This document shows, piece after piece, positions 8,274-16,281 of a stretch of DNA of 64,000 bases. A model generated the notes under the pieces. The model had not been told where the DNA came from. It searched no databases and worked only from the letters and a program-made list of their open reading frames with translations. Location of the stretch: the NCBI RefSeq assembly GCF_014805525.1, contig NZ_JACFSZ010000005.1, forward strand, positions 1 to 64,000. Reading direction: 5' to 3'. The stretch is from Rhabdothermincola sediminis (GTDB taxonomy: Bacteria > Actinomycetota > Acidimicrobiia > Acidimicrobiales > Acidimicrobilacustridaceae). The position numbers and the translations under genes were made by a program. Within the stretch, counting starts at the first letter, position 1, and every line of letters starts with the position of its first letter.

Positions 8274-9659
8274 TCAGCGGGCGGGATGGCAGAGCTTCGC
8301 CTTGCGCCCGCTGCCGCACGGACAGGGATCGTTCCGCCCCGCCGCGGCCAGCACCGCTCGCACGTCGCTCGCTGGTCGCCCGGCGCGCAGCAGGCCCCCC
8401 ATGAGCCGCATCAGGCCGTCGATGTGCTCGAAGAAGGCCTTGTAGCCCGGGCAGAGGTAGTTGAGACCGGGTTCGCCGTCGGGGGTCAGGACGAAGCGGT
8501 TCTTCGGACACTCGCCGTGGCAGGCGAAGCGCACCTCGCAACGCCGGCAGTACGCGGGCAGGCTGGCGCGCTTGGCCTCACCGAACCGGCGTTGCCGGGG
8601 TGAGCCCGCGAGCTCGACCAGGTGGGTGGTGGTGATGTTGCCGAGCAGGTGGTCGGGTTCGACGAAGTGGTCACAGGAGTACACGTCCCCGTTGTGCTCG
8701 AGGGCCAGCGCGTCGCCACAGGTCTCCCGGAAGATGCACAGGGCAGGGGGGATGCCGAGCCAGGAGGCGAGGGCGGCGTCGAAGTGGCTGACGAAGACCT
8801 CCCCGACGTCGCCGGTGACCCACTCGTCGAACACCGTCATCAGGAACCGTCCCCAGGAGTGCGGATCGACCGACCGGTCGGTGACCGTGTCCCCTTCCTG
8901 GAAGCCTGTCGTGTTGTCACGCTCGACGATGGGGATGAACTGGACGTGCCGGAGCCCCAGCTCGTCGCGGAAGAACCGGTAGACCTCGATCGGATAGTCC
9001 TGATTGGCGGCGTGCACGGTGCACAGCACGTTGACCTCGACCCCGTGGGCGAGCAGCAGGTCCAGGCCTCGCAGCACCCTGTCGAACGTCGGAGCGCCGC
9101 GCTTGTCGAGCCGGTAGGCGTCGTGCAGCTCCCTCGGGCCGTCGATGCTGATGCCGACCAGGAACTGGTGGTCGGCGAGCAGCTCACACCACTCGTCGGT
9201 GAGCAGGGTGCCGTTCGTCTGGATGGTGTGGGTGATGCGTTGGCCCGGGCGCCGGTGTCGCTCGACCGCGTCGAGGGAGCGGCGGATGAACTCCACCCCC
9301 ATCAGCGTCGGCTCGCCGCCCTGCCAGGCGATCGTGACCTCGGGTGCCTGGTGGGCTTCGAGGAGTTGGCGGATGTAGGTGTCGAGCACCTCGTCGCTCA
9401 TGCGGAAGCGATCGCCGGGGTAGAGCGCTTCTTTGGCCAGGAAGTAGCAGTACCGGCAGTCGAGGTTGCAGATAGCGCCGGTGGGCTTCGCCAGCACGTG
9501 GAACGCCGCTGGGGCGGTCGCGGTCCGGTCGTCGCCGATGGTCTCCTCCACGGCCTCGACCGTGTGGGGCGAGCTGGCCTCCCGGTGCGGGTGGCCGGCG
9601 CCCCGCACGGGCACGCTGGCGCGGGTCTGGTGGCGGATGGCGACCTCCTTGCTGGCCAT
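8274..9659 (-). CDS. Radical SAM maturase of the anaerobic sulfatase-maturating (anSME) type, with SEC-C tail
   Basis: 461 residues from ATG 9657-9659 (MASKEVAIRHQ); an open 59-codon extension upstream has no similarity to the family. The radical SAM CxxxCxxC motif is CNLDCRYC near residues 64-71, followed by AWQGGEPTLMG, which helps bind SAM. A SPASM-type twitch region follows (CGDALALEHNGDVYSCDHFV, CRRCEVRFACHGECPKN) for two auxiliary 4Fe-4S clusters. The order matches anSME/SPASM enzymes, which oxidise an active-site Cys or Ser of sulfatases to formylglycine. The last 22 residues, GRNDPCPCGSGRKAKLCHP, are an SEC-C zinc motif. No sulfatase gene lies in the window. It is divergent from a Rieske oxygenase, with an operator-like element between them. 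Confidence 0.85.
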   Translation of the reverse strand: MASKEVAIRHQTRASVPVRGAGHPHREASSPHTVEAVEETIGDDRTATAPAAFHVLAKPTGAICNLDCRYCYFLAKEALYPGDRFRMSDEVLDTYIRQLLEAHQAPEVTIAWQGGEPTLMGVEFIRRSLDAVERHRRPGQRITHTIQTNGTLLTDEWCELLADHQFLVGISIDGPRELHDAYRLDKRGAPTFDRVLRGLDLLLAHGVEVNVLCTVHAANQDYPIEVYRFFRDELGLRHVQFIPIVERDNTTGFQEGDTVTDRSVDPHSWGRFLMTVFDEWVTGDVGEVFVSHFDAALASWLGIPPALCIFRETCGDALALEHNGDVYSCDHFVEPDHLLGNITTTHLVELAGSPRQRRFGEAKRASLPAYCRRCEVRFACHGECPKNRFVLTPDGEPGLNYLCPGYKAFFEHIDGLMRLMGGLLRAGRPASDVRAVLAAAGRNDPCPCGSGRKAKLCHPAR

Positions 9660-9738
9660 CGCAGTGGCTCGGATGCAGGCGCTGCGTGCAAGGTACCTGC
9701 TGGGCCGAACGGCAGGTGTGCTCCAGCCGAACGTGACG

Positions 9739-9759
9739 AGACAGATTCTGAGAGCGTCT
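9739..9759. promoter_or_regulatory. Operator-like 21-base element, copy 1
   Basis: The element begins AGACA and ends GCGTCT, with AGAC and GTCT separated by 13 bases. It lies between the divergent maturase (start 9659) and Rieske oxygenase (start 9864). Aligned by hand, it matches the reverse complement of copy 3 (12809-12829) at 17 of 21 positions and copy 2 (11716-11736) at 14 of 21. Recurrence at three promoters around a TetR gene suggests that repressor's binding site. Confidence 0.55.
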
Positions 9760-9863
9760 TGTGACCTCGGGGCGGCGGTGCTAGAACCTCGCGGGAGCGG
9801 TGTCCCACCGGCGATGACCACCACGGCGCCGGTCACCCGGAGGTCTTCTGCGATGAGGAGTCG

Positions 9864-11003
9864 ATGAGCGAGGAGTCCGACCCGCCGGCCGCGTCGCCCG
9901 CCGCGGAGGCGGTCGCTGCCGGCAGCCCTGGAGATCAGCTCTACGGGCGGATCAACGGCATCGCGCTCCCGGATCTCGGACGGGTCCGGGAGGCGCTGGC
10001 GGGGGGCGGTCCGCGCCGACGCCGCCGCATCGAGTCGTCACTGCCTCCCCGGTCTCACGTGTTGCCCGTCCCCAACGGCTGGTACGCCATCGTCGCCAGC
10101 GACGAGCTCGCCGCGGGCGATCTGGTGTCGATCCGGCTGGTGGATCGGGAGCTCGTGGTGGCGCGCGACGAGTTCGGGCGAGCGAGCGTGCTCGACGCTC
10201 ACTGCCCGCACATGGGCGCCCACCTCGGCGGCGGCAGGGTGATCGGGGAGCGGGTCAAGTGCCCGTACCACGGGTGGGAGTTCGGGGCTGACGGCCGCTG
10301 CGTGCGCATCCCCTACTCCGATTCCCGCATCCCCTCCCGAGCTCGGGTGCGCAGCTACCCGGTGCACGAGGCCGACGGCCTCGTCTACTTCTGGTACCAC
10401 GCCGCTGACGCGCCGCCGAACTTCGAGATCCCGGCCGTACCGGAGGCCTCCGACCCGTCGTGGAGCGAGGCGTACCCCTGGCGCTTCGAGCTGGTCGCCG
10501 CGCTCCAGGAGATGGCGGAGAACAACGTCGACTACGCGCACTTCCGCTACGTCCACGGCAAGGACGTGATCCCGCGCGACATCTCCGCGTTCCACTTCGA
10601 CGGGCCATGCTCCTGGGTCGAGGAGTCGCTCGGTGACGGCGTGTCGTTCACCCGGCACTCCTACGGGCCCGGGGTGGCGATCCTGCGGTTCCCGTCGCTG
10701 ATGACCATCGTGGCCGCGACCACCCCCATCGACCGGGGGAACTGCCGCCTGCTGTGGCACTTCTACTTCCCCCGCGAGCTCGAAGCAGCCGCGGAGGACC
10801 TGATCGTGCAGGTCACCGGTCCTTACGGCCTGCAGGCCGACGTGCCCATCTGGCGTGACCTCTCCTACCGCGAGCGCCCGGTCCTGGTGAAGGGAGACGG
10901 GCCGATCGCCGAGTTCCGGCGGTGGTATGCGCAGTTCTACGAGGGCAACGGATCACGAGATCGCCCTGGTCACCCCGACGGGCCCCCAGAGGAAAGCGCG
11001 TGA
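9864..11003 (+). CDS. Rieske non-heme iron oxygenase, terminal oxygenase subunit (KshA-like)
   Basis: 379 residues, ATG at 9864 preceded by GAGGAG. Rieske 2Fe-2S ligands are clear: CPHMGAHL (Cys about 114, His about 116) and, 16 residues on, CPYHGWEF (Cys about 133, His about 136). The catalytic domain has ALQEMAENNVDYAHFRYVHG, carrying the Asn/Asp-x2-His-x4-His pattern of the mononuclear iron site. The architecture resembles single-component-type terminal oxygenases such as 3-ketosteroid 9-alpha-hydroxylase or other sterol/aromatic hydroxylases; substrate unknown. No ferredoxin or reductase partner is nearby. The first 55 residues are low-complexity and Arg-rich. Neighbours (thioesterase, SDR, CoA ligase, crotonase) suggest a catabolic role. 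Confidence 0.85.
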   Translation: MSEESDPPAASPAAEAVAAGSPGDQLYGRINGIALPDLGRVREALAGGGPRRRRRIESSLPPRSHVLPVPNGWYAIVASDELAAGDLVSIRLVDRELVVARDEFGRASVLDAHCPHMGAHLGGGRVIGERVKCPYHGWEFGADGRCVRIPYSDSRIPSRARVRSYPVHEADGLVYFWYHAADAPPNFEIPAVPEASDPSWSEAYPWRFELVAALQEMAENNVDYAHFRYVHGKDVIPRDISAFHFDGPCSWVEESLGDGVSFTRHSYGPGVAILRFPSLMTIVAATTPIDRGNCRLLWHFYFPRELEAAAEDLIVQVTGPYGLQADVPIWRDLSYRERPVLVKGDGPIAEFRRWYAQFYEGNGSRDRPGHPDGPPEESA

Positions 11004-11034
11004 CGGCGAGCGAGGCCGACCGAGCCCACCAGCG

Positions 11035-11679
11035 CTAGGAGGAGGCGCCGGTGTCCCTGCGCGACCTTCGATCGGTCGCGAGCAGCGCTGGCACCAGCAT
11101 CAGCTCGAGGAGGCGCACCAGCTCCGCACGCTCGGGAACGATCTCCGGTGAGCGGGCCAGCCCCGCAGCCACGATCTGCAGCCACCAGGTGGCATCCTCG
11201 GGGCTGACCCCCTCCCGGAGGATGCCCTGCTCGGCGGCGCGCTCGAACACGGGATCCACGAGCGGGCGGAGGCCGGAGGTCAGCGCCTTCCCCCCGGCGC
11301 GGGCCAGCGCTTCGCTGGCCGACGGTGACAGCAGCGACCGGTGTACGGGGTCGGTGGCCACCTCGGCGATGGCCATCGCCAGACCCTCGCCCAGGAAGCG
11401 CTCCAGCGGTGCGTCGCGGCCCAGCTTGCGCACCACCTTCCTGCGGACCTGCAGGGAGGAGCGGGCCACGACCGCGGTCAGCAGCTCTTCTTTCGATCCG
11501 AAGTAGCGGTAGACGGAGGAGCGGTGAAGCCCCGCGACCTCGGCGACGGAATCGAGGCGCAGCGCCCTCACCCCGCGGTCGCGGACGATCGACTCCGCCG
11601 CATCGACCAGCCGGGCCCGCACCGCCTCGTACTCGGGGCCTCCGGGGCGCGCCTTCCAATCCGGGACCGCCTCGCTCAC
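11035..11679 (-). CDS. TetR/AcrR-family transcriptional regulator
   Basis: 214 residues if started at GTG 11677-11679 (VSEAVPDWKARPGG); the open frame continues to 11721 but would then overlap the operator-like element. The N-terminal helix-turn-helix is typical: RLVDAAESIVRDRGVRALRL, then SVAEVAGLHRSSVYRYFGSKEELL (residues about 40-65). The C-terminal half is the variable ligand-binding domain. It is divergent from an alpha/beta hydrolase, with an AGAC...GTCT element between the two starts, so it probably regulates itself and the hydrolase. Two further copies of the element lie at neighbouring promoters, which makes this protein the best candidate regulator of the local catabolic genes. Ligand unknown. 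Confidence 0.85.
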   Translation of the reverse strand: MSEAVPDWKARPGGPEYEAVRARLVDAAESIVRDRGVRALRLDSVAEVAGLHRSSVYRYFGSKEELLTAVVARSSLQVRRKVVRKLGRDAPLERFLGEGLAMAIAEVATDPVHRSLLSPSASEALARAGGKALTSGLRPLVDPVFERAAEQGILREGVSPEDATWWLQIVAAGLARSPEIVPERAELVRLLELMLVPALLATDRRSRRDTGASS

Positions 11680-11715
11680 CGCCCCATGCCTAGCCGCGGC
11701 CCGGAAGCGGACACA

Positions 11716-11736
11716 AGACACTCCTCGAGGGCGTCT
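11716..11736. promoter_or_regulatory. Operator-like 21-base element, copy 2
   Basis: AGACA at the left and GCGTCT at the right, with a CTCGAG core. It lies in the 101-base gap between the TetR gene (start 11679) and the alpha/beta hydrolase (start 11781), the usual place for an autoregulatory TetR operator. Ends are shared with the elements at 9739 and 12809. Confidence 0.6.
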
Positions 11737-11780
11737 CGTCCTGCTGAGGTGATGGTGAGCTGCGTTACCGTGCCTGGGCG

Positions 11781-12722
11781 ATGCCGATCGATCCCCGACT
11801 GTCGCTGCTGATCCGGATCGCCAAGCTCCGCCCTGACGATCGGTCGGTGCCGATGGCGGCCCGCCGGGAGCAGGCGGCGCGCCTGTCGTACCGGGGCGCG
11901 GGTCTGCTGATCGCGCCGGAGGCGAGTCCCGCCGCGATCGGGCACGTCGCGGTGCCCGTGGCCGGTGGGCGGATCAGGGTCCGGCTGTACCGCCCGCACG
12001 GCGCCGGACCGTTCCCGCTCTACGTGTTCCTCCACGGCGGTGGCTTCTGCATGGGGACCCTCGACGAGCGGGAGCAGCGCTGCCGGGCGGTGTCCGCGGG
12101 CGCCCGGTGTGTCGTGGCCTCCGTCGACTACCGCCTGGCCCCCGAGAACCAGTACCCGACCCCGCCCGAGGACTGCTACGCCGCGCTCGAGTGGCTCGTG
12201 GAGCATGCCGGCCGGCTCGACGTCGACCCCGGTCGGGTGGCGATCGGTGGCGAGTCCGCCGGAGCGAACCTGGCGGCGGTGGCCTGCCTGATGAGCCGCG
12301 ATCGAAACGGTCCCCGCCTCGTGCACCAATGGCTCGACGTACCGACCACCGACGCGACCTGCTCGCAATCGGGATTCCGGGAGGTGCCCGACGGCTACCT
12401 GCTCGACCGTGCCGCCATCGACGACTACCTCGAGCACTACCTGGCTCACCCGGCCCAGGCGAGCGAGCCCTATTGCTCCCCGCTGCTGGCCGACGACCAT
12501 CGGGGCCTGCCGCCGGCGTGGATCATGACCGCCGAGTACGACAAGCTGCGAGGGGACGGCGAGGCCTACGCCTCGGCGCTCGCCGCGGCCGGTGTGCCGG
12601 CGACGCACGTGCGCCTCGACGGCCACATCCACCCGTCGTTCGCCTTCACCCGCCTGCTCCCGTCGGCCCGGGCCTACCAGGATCAGGCCATCGCGGCTCT
12701 GCGCTCGGCGTTCGAGGGCTGA
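11781..12722 (+). CDS. Alpha/beta hydrolase, hormone-sensitive-lipase (HSL) family
   Basis: 313 residues. HSL-family signature: oxyanion-hole motif HGGGF near residue 84, nucleophile elbow GESAG (Ser about 158), the block VDYRLAPENQYPTPPEDCYA, catalytic Asp in TAEYDKLRGDGEAYA, and His in DGHIHPSF. No signal peptide, so it is cytoplasmic. It should hydrolyse a carboxylic ester, substrate unknown. ATG at 11781 with no clear ribosome site close upstream. Divergent from the TetR gene with the shared operator-like element 45 bases upstream; probably releases an acid that feeds the CoA-dependent genes downstream. Confidence 0.85.
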   Translation: MPIDPRLSLLIRIAKLRPDDRSVPMAARREQAARLSYRGAGLLIAPEASPAAIGHVAVPVAGGRIRVRLYRPHGAGPFPLYVFLHGGGFCMGTLDEREQRCRAVSAGARCVVASVDYRLAPENQYPTPPEDCYAALEWLVEHAGRLDVDPGRVAIGGESAGANLAAVACLMSRDRNGPRLVHQWLDVPTTDATCSQSGFREVPDGYLLDRAAIDDYLEHYLAHPAQASEPYCSPLLADDHRGLPPAWIMTAEYDKLRGDGEAYASALAAAGVPATHVRLDGHIHPSFAFTRLLPSARAYQDQAIAALRSAFEG

Positions 12723-12808
12723 CCCCACAGGCTGGCGAACCGGCTTCCCGCGGGATCGAACACCTGGCCCTCTCCGCAGGTCCCACTCACCCCGCGATCC
12801 GGTTGCCA

Positions 12809-12829
12809 GGACACTCTTAGAATATGTCT
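12809..12829. promoter_or_regulatory. Operator-like 21-base element, copy 3
   Basis: Begins GGACAC and ends ATGTCT on the + strand. Its reverse complement matches copy 1 at 17 of 21 positions. It lies 58 bases upstream of the thioesterase start and 87 bases behind the hydrolase stop, so it would control the thioesterase separately from the hydrolase. Confidence 0.55.
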
Positions 12830-12874
12830 TGCATCCGGCGCCGGACCGGTGCTAGCCCTGTCGGCATGTCTCGA

Positions 12875-12880
12875 AGGAGG
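12875..12880 (+). promoter_or_regulatory. Shine-Dalgarno site fixing the thioesterase start
   Basis: A full AGGAGG lies 6 bases before the in-frame GTG at 12887. It lies within the coding frame if the upstream ATG at 12866 were used, so the GTG is the preferred start. Confidence 0.6.
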
Positions 12881-12886
12881 GTGCCC

Positions 12887-13351
12887 GTGGTCGAGTCCCA
12901 ACCAGCCGCCATCGACGAGATCCCCCTGCACCGCATGCTGGCGCTCGACTATGAGCCCCCCACGCCGGGGGAGGGACGGGCGCAGGTCCGAATGCCCGTG
13001 AAGGCCGAGGCGCTCGGCTCCACCGGCAGCCTGCACGGTGGCGCGATCGCCACCATGGTGGACCTCGCCTGTGCGCTGGCTGCCGTGGGGAGCAGTGGGT
13101 TCGATCCTTCCCGGGAGTCGCTCGTCACCGTGGACATGCACATCCGCTACCTTGGTCGGGCCCGCACCGATACCGTGCTGGCCAGAGCCGAGGTCATCCG
13201 GAGAGGCAGCCAGCTGATCGTGGTCGGCTGTGAGGTGGTCGACGAGCAGGGTCACCTCGTCGCAGTGGCCGACTTCTCCATGATGATCGTTGCGCTGCGC
13301 ACGCCGCTGGTCGACAACGCGGTGCTCGTTGCCGGGGGGTCGGAGGTGTGA
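12887..13351 (+). CDS. PaaI-type hot-dog fold thioesterase
   Basis: 154 residues from GTG 12887, chosen for the AGGAGG 6 bases upstream. The hot-dog core has the PaaI-like motif GSLHGGAIATMVDLACALAA (HGG-helix with the acidic residue), then TVDMHIRYLGRARTDTVLA and a C-terminal strand set. The family hydrolyses acyl-CoA or aromatic-acyl-CoA thioesters, often releasing CoA from dead-end intermediates. Cytoplasmic, likely tetrameric as in the family. It is preceded by an operator-like element and followed by the convergent SDR gene 13 bases on. Confidence 0.8.
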   Translation: MVESQPAAIDEIPLHRMLALDYEPPTPGEGRAQVRMPVKAEALGSTGSLHGGAIATMVDLACALAAVGSSGFDPSRESLVTVDMHIRYLGRARTDTVLARAEVIRRGSQLIVVGCEVVDEQGHLVAVADFSMMIVALRTPLVDNAVLVAGGSEV

Positions 13352-13364
13352 TCCCGCCGTCCCC

Positions 13365-14216
13365 TCAGTGCCGCGCGGCCGGCTCGGCTCCGGTGGGCCC
13401 GTTCGCAGGCGCCAGCCGGTCGAGGAGCCGGCCCACGAGGCCTGACCGGCCCGGCAGGACCCGCGCCACCAGGTCCACGGCGCGCGCGTCGGGTCCCACC
13501 ACCACTCGAGCCTGGTTCTTCTCGATAGCCCGCACGATCCGACGGGCGACGGCTTCCGGGGGGCGGAGGGCGAGGGGCGCGAGCCTCGAGGCTCCCATCC
13601 GCGCCAGGCGGTCGGCTTCCGCGCCTCGGGCCCCGAACATGATGTTGGTGCGGATCGCTCCCGGGAGCACCACCGTGACACCGATCGACGTGGAGACCAG
13701 TTCGGCTCGGAGGGCTTCGCTGAAGGAGCGCACCGCCCCCTTGGTGAGGGAGTAGGACGCGTTCTGGGGAAGCCCCAGGAGGCCGACCATGCTCGAGAGG
13801 TTCACGATGTGGGCCTCGTCCATCCGGCGGAGCACCGGCAGGAAGGCCCGGCAACCGTGCACGACTCCCCACACGTTGATGCCGACGATCCAGTCCAGGT
13901 CGTCGATCGCCTCCGCGTCGAACCGTCCGGCGGCCGTGACGCCGGCGTTGTTCACGAGCACGTGGCAGGCGCCGTGCGCATCGAGCACCTCGGCGGGTAA
14001 CTCGGCCATCCGGTCCGCGTCGGCGACATCGGCGAGGTGAGTCGTGGCGGTGCGGCCCGCGGCGCGAACCAGCGCGGCAGTCTCCTCCAGCCCCTCCGGG
14101 CGGAGGTCCACCAGCGCGAGGTCGAGGCCATGGCGGGCCAGCAGCACGCTCGTCGCCCGCCCGATGCCGCTGCCAGCACCGGTCACCACCGCGACCCGGT
14201 CAAGGAGTCGTCGCAT
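13365..14216 (-). CDS. Short-chain dehydrogenase/reductase
   Basis: 283 residues from ATG 14214-14216. Classical SDR: cofactor motif GAGSGIG at residues about 13-19, NNAG (LVNNAGVTAAG), catalytic Ser in NLSSMVG, and YxxxK as YSLTK near residue 155. The acidic residue after the second strand (LALVDLRPEG) suggests NAD(H) rather than NADP(H). C-terminal extension of about 50 residues after the core. It oxidises or reduces a hydroxyl/carbonyl on an unknown substrate; context suggests lipid or steroid catabolism. Divergent from the acyl-CoA ligase across 147 bases. Confidence 0.85.
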   Translation of the reverse strand: MRRLLDRVAVVTGAGSGIGRATSVLLARHGLDLALVDLRPEGLEETAALVRAAGRTATTHLADVADADRMAELPAEVLDAHGACHVLVNNAGVTAAGRFDAEAIDDLDWIVGINVWGVVHGCRAFLPVLRRMDEAHIVNLSSMVGLLGLPQNASYSLTKGAVRSFSEALRAELVSTSIGVTVVLPGAIRTNIMFGARGAEADRLARMGASRLAPLALRPPEAVARRIVRAIEKNQARVVVGPDARAVDLVARVLPGRSGLVGRLLDRLAPANGPTGAEPAARH

Positions 14217-14362
14217 GAGCCGGGCATCCTCGCAGGTCCGAGTCGGGCAGACCAGTCCTCTCGACACGGCGACGGTTGCCCTACTGTCTGGGGCGCTGAG
14301 CGTGCCCTGCGGCTGCCCACCGGCTCGCTGCTCGGGCGAGTTGACCGTCGGGGGGAGACCAC

Positions 14363-15922
14363 ATGATCCACCGCAGCCCGTTCCCGGAGATCGACATCCC
14401 CGAGACCCCGCTGACACCCTTCGTGCTCGAGCGGGTCGCGGAGCTGGATGCCAAGCCCGCATTCATCGACGGGCCGAGCGGGCGGGTGCTCACCTACCGC
14501 CAGCTCGACGAGCAGGTCCGGGTCCTCGCAGGCGGGCTCGCGGGCCGAGGGTTCGGCCCGGGAGACGTGCTGGCGATCATGGCTCCCAACGTCCCCGAGT
14601 ACGCGACGGTCTTCCACGGTGCGGCCATGGCCGGTGGCACCGTCACCACCGTGAACCCGACGTACACCGCCCGCGAGGTGCACCACCAGCTCGCGGATTC
14701 GCGGGCTTCGGTGCTGGTGACCGTCCCGCCGTTCCTCGCCACCGCGCGGGAGGCAGCCACGGGTACCACGGTCGAGGAGATCGTCGTGCTCGGCGACCGC
14801 ACGCACGACGCACCCTCGGTGCTCGAGCTCGCCGGCCCACCGCTGGCCGAGCAGGTGGAGGTCGACCCGGATGACGTGGTGGTGCTCCCGTACTCGTCGG
14901 GGACGACCGGGCTCTCCAAGGGGGTGATGCTCACCCACCGCAACCTGGTCGCCAACATCGCGCAGGTGCTCGAGCCCACAGGCATGGGTGAGGACGATGT
15001 CGTGATGGCCGTGCTGCCCTTCTTCCACATCTACGGCATGCAGGTCCTGATGAACACCGGGCTGCGCGCTGGCGCCACCATCGTCACCCTGCCCCGGTTC
15101 GACCTCGAGCAGTTCCTGGCAGCCCACCAGGACCACAAGATCACCCGGTCGTTCGTGGCACCGCCGATCGTGGTCGCGCTGGCCAAGCATCCGATCGTCG
15201 AGGACTTCGACCTGTCGAAGGTGAAGCAGGTGTTCTCGGGTGCAGCGCCACTCTCCGCGGAACTGGCGGCCGAGGCCGGTGCGAGGCTGGGGTGCGAAGT
15301 GGTGCAGGGCTACGGCATGACCGAGCTGTCGCCGGTCAGCCACCTCACCCCGGAGGGGATGGGCAAGCCTGGCTCGGTGGGGTTGACCGTGCCCAACACC
15401 GAGGTGCAGATCGTCGACCCGATCAGTGGCGAGTCGCTCGGCGTCGATGCGGACGGCGAGGTCTGGATCCGGGGCCCGCAGGTGATGAAGGGCTACCTGA
15501 ACAACGCGCGAGCCACTGCCGAGACGATCGACGCCGATGGCTGGCTGCACACCGGCGACATCGGCCACATCGACCGTGACGGTCACCTGTACGTGGTGGA
15601 TCGCTTGAAGGAGCTCATCAAGTACAAGGGCTTCCAGGTTCCTCCGGCCGAGCTGGAGGCGCTGTTGTTGACCCATCCGGCGGTGGCCGACGCGGCGGTG
15701 ATCGGTGTTCCCGACGAGGAGGCTGGCGAGATCCCTGTCGGCTACGTGGTGCTGAAGCCGGGGCACGAGGCGACGACCGAGGAGCTCACGCAGTACGTGG
15801 CGGATCGGGTCGCCCATTACAAGCAGATCCGCCGGCTCACGCTGGTCGAGGAGATCCCCAAGTCCGCGTCGGGCAAGATCCTCCGGCGGGTGCTCCGGGA
15901 ACGGGCGGCAGGATCGAGCTGA
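14363..15922 (+). CDS. Acyl-CoA ligase, 4-coumarate--CoA ligase-like (AMP-forming)
   Basis: 519 residues, ATG 14363 preceded by GGGGGAG. ANL superfamily motifs are intact: P-loop YSSGTTGLSKGVMLTHRN, adenylate-binding GYGMTELSP, the hinge region DRLKELIKYKGFQVPPAELE, and the C-terminal catalytic lysine in PKSASGKILRR. It activates a carboxylic acid to an adenylate and then to a CoA thioester. The sequence style is closest to 4-coumarate-CoA ligase/FadD-type enzymes; substrate not predictable by eye. It lies with an SDR, a crotonase and a thioesterase, suggesting a beta-oxidation-like route. Confidence 0.88.
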   Translation: MIHRSPFPEIDIPETPLTPFVLERVAELDAKPAFIDGPSGRVLTYRQLDEQVRVLAGGLAGRGFGPGDVLAIMAPNVPEYATVFHGAAMAGGTVTTVNPTYTAREVHHQLADSRASVLVTVPPFLATAREAATGTTVEEIVVLGDRTHDAPSVLELAGPPLAEQVEVDPDDVVVLPYSSGTTGLSKGVMLTHRNLVANIAQVLEPTGMGEDDVVMAVLPFFHIYGMQVLMNTGLRAGATIVTLPRFDLEQFLAAHQDHKITRSFVAPPIVVALAKHPIVEDFDLSKVKQVFSGAAPLSAELAAEAGARLGCEVVQGYGMTELSPVSHLTPEGMGKPGSVGLTVPNTEVQIVDPISGESLGVDADGEVWIRGPQVMKGYLNNARATAETIDADGWLHTGDIGHIDRDGHLYVVDRLKELIKYKGFQVPPAELEALLLTHPAVADAAVIGVPDEEAGEIPVGYVVLKPGHEATTEELTQYVADRVAHYKQIRRLTLVEEIPKSASGKILRRVLRERAAGSS

Positions 15923-16024
15923 CAGCCGACTGACCGGTGGGTGGGATGTGCGGGCCGGGGCGATCGAGCAGAAACCTGTCGGCCCGTGCGGTGGGAGCTC
16001 GGATCTCTCGGTAGGTTCGAGTGG

Positions 16025-16267
16025 ATGGACACCACCCCCGACGAGCGACCGCGGCCACCCGAGGATCTGGAAGCACCTGAGGTGGATGCAGTGGAGCAGC
16101 AACTCCCACCGGCAGGTGAGAGTCCCGAGGAGGAGCTGCCGGCGACGGTGCGATCGCTGACCGTGCCGGACGAGGCTCCCGAGGCCGATGTCTTCGAGCA
16201 GTCGATACCGGCTGGGCCCAGCGACGAGGACGACTGGCCCCGAGCCGGCGACGCCGAGCAGGAGTAG
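16025..16267 (+). CDS. Small acidic repeat protein of unknown function
   Basis: 80 residues from ATG 16025, no cysteine, very rich in Glu, Asp and Pro. Two related segments are visible, PEVDAVEQQLPPAG and PEADVFEQSIPAGPSDEDDW, so it looks like an internal duplication of a P-E-x-D-x-x-E-Q unit. Small actinobacterial proteins with similar EADxxEQ segments and acidic tails are familiar, but no function is established to my knowledge. Likely unstructured and cytoplasmic. It sits 14 bases before the crotonase on the same strand and may be co-transcribed with it. Confidence 0.55.
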   Translation: MDTTPDERPRPPEDLEAPEVDAVEQQLPPAGESPEEELPATVRSLTVPDEAPEADVFEQSIPAGPSDEDDWPRAGDAEQE

Positions 16268-16281
16268 GCGGGGACACAGTC

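Noticed and set aside
14240-14275. AGACCAGTCC...GACAC resembling the TetR element
   Set aside because: Only the left AGAC matches; spacing and the right half-site do not.
14183-16102. 639-residue open frame antisense to the acyl-CoA ligase
   Set aside because: High-GC shadow frame rich in Arg, His and Asp with no motif; the + strand ligase is unambiguous.
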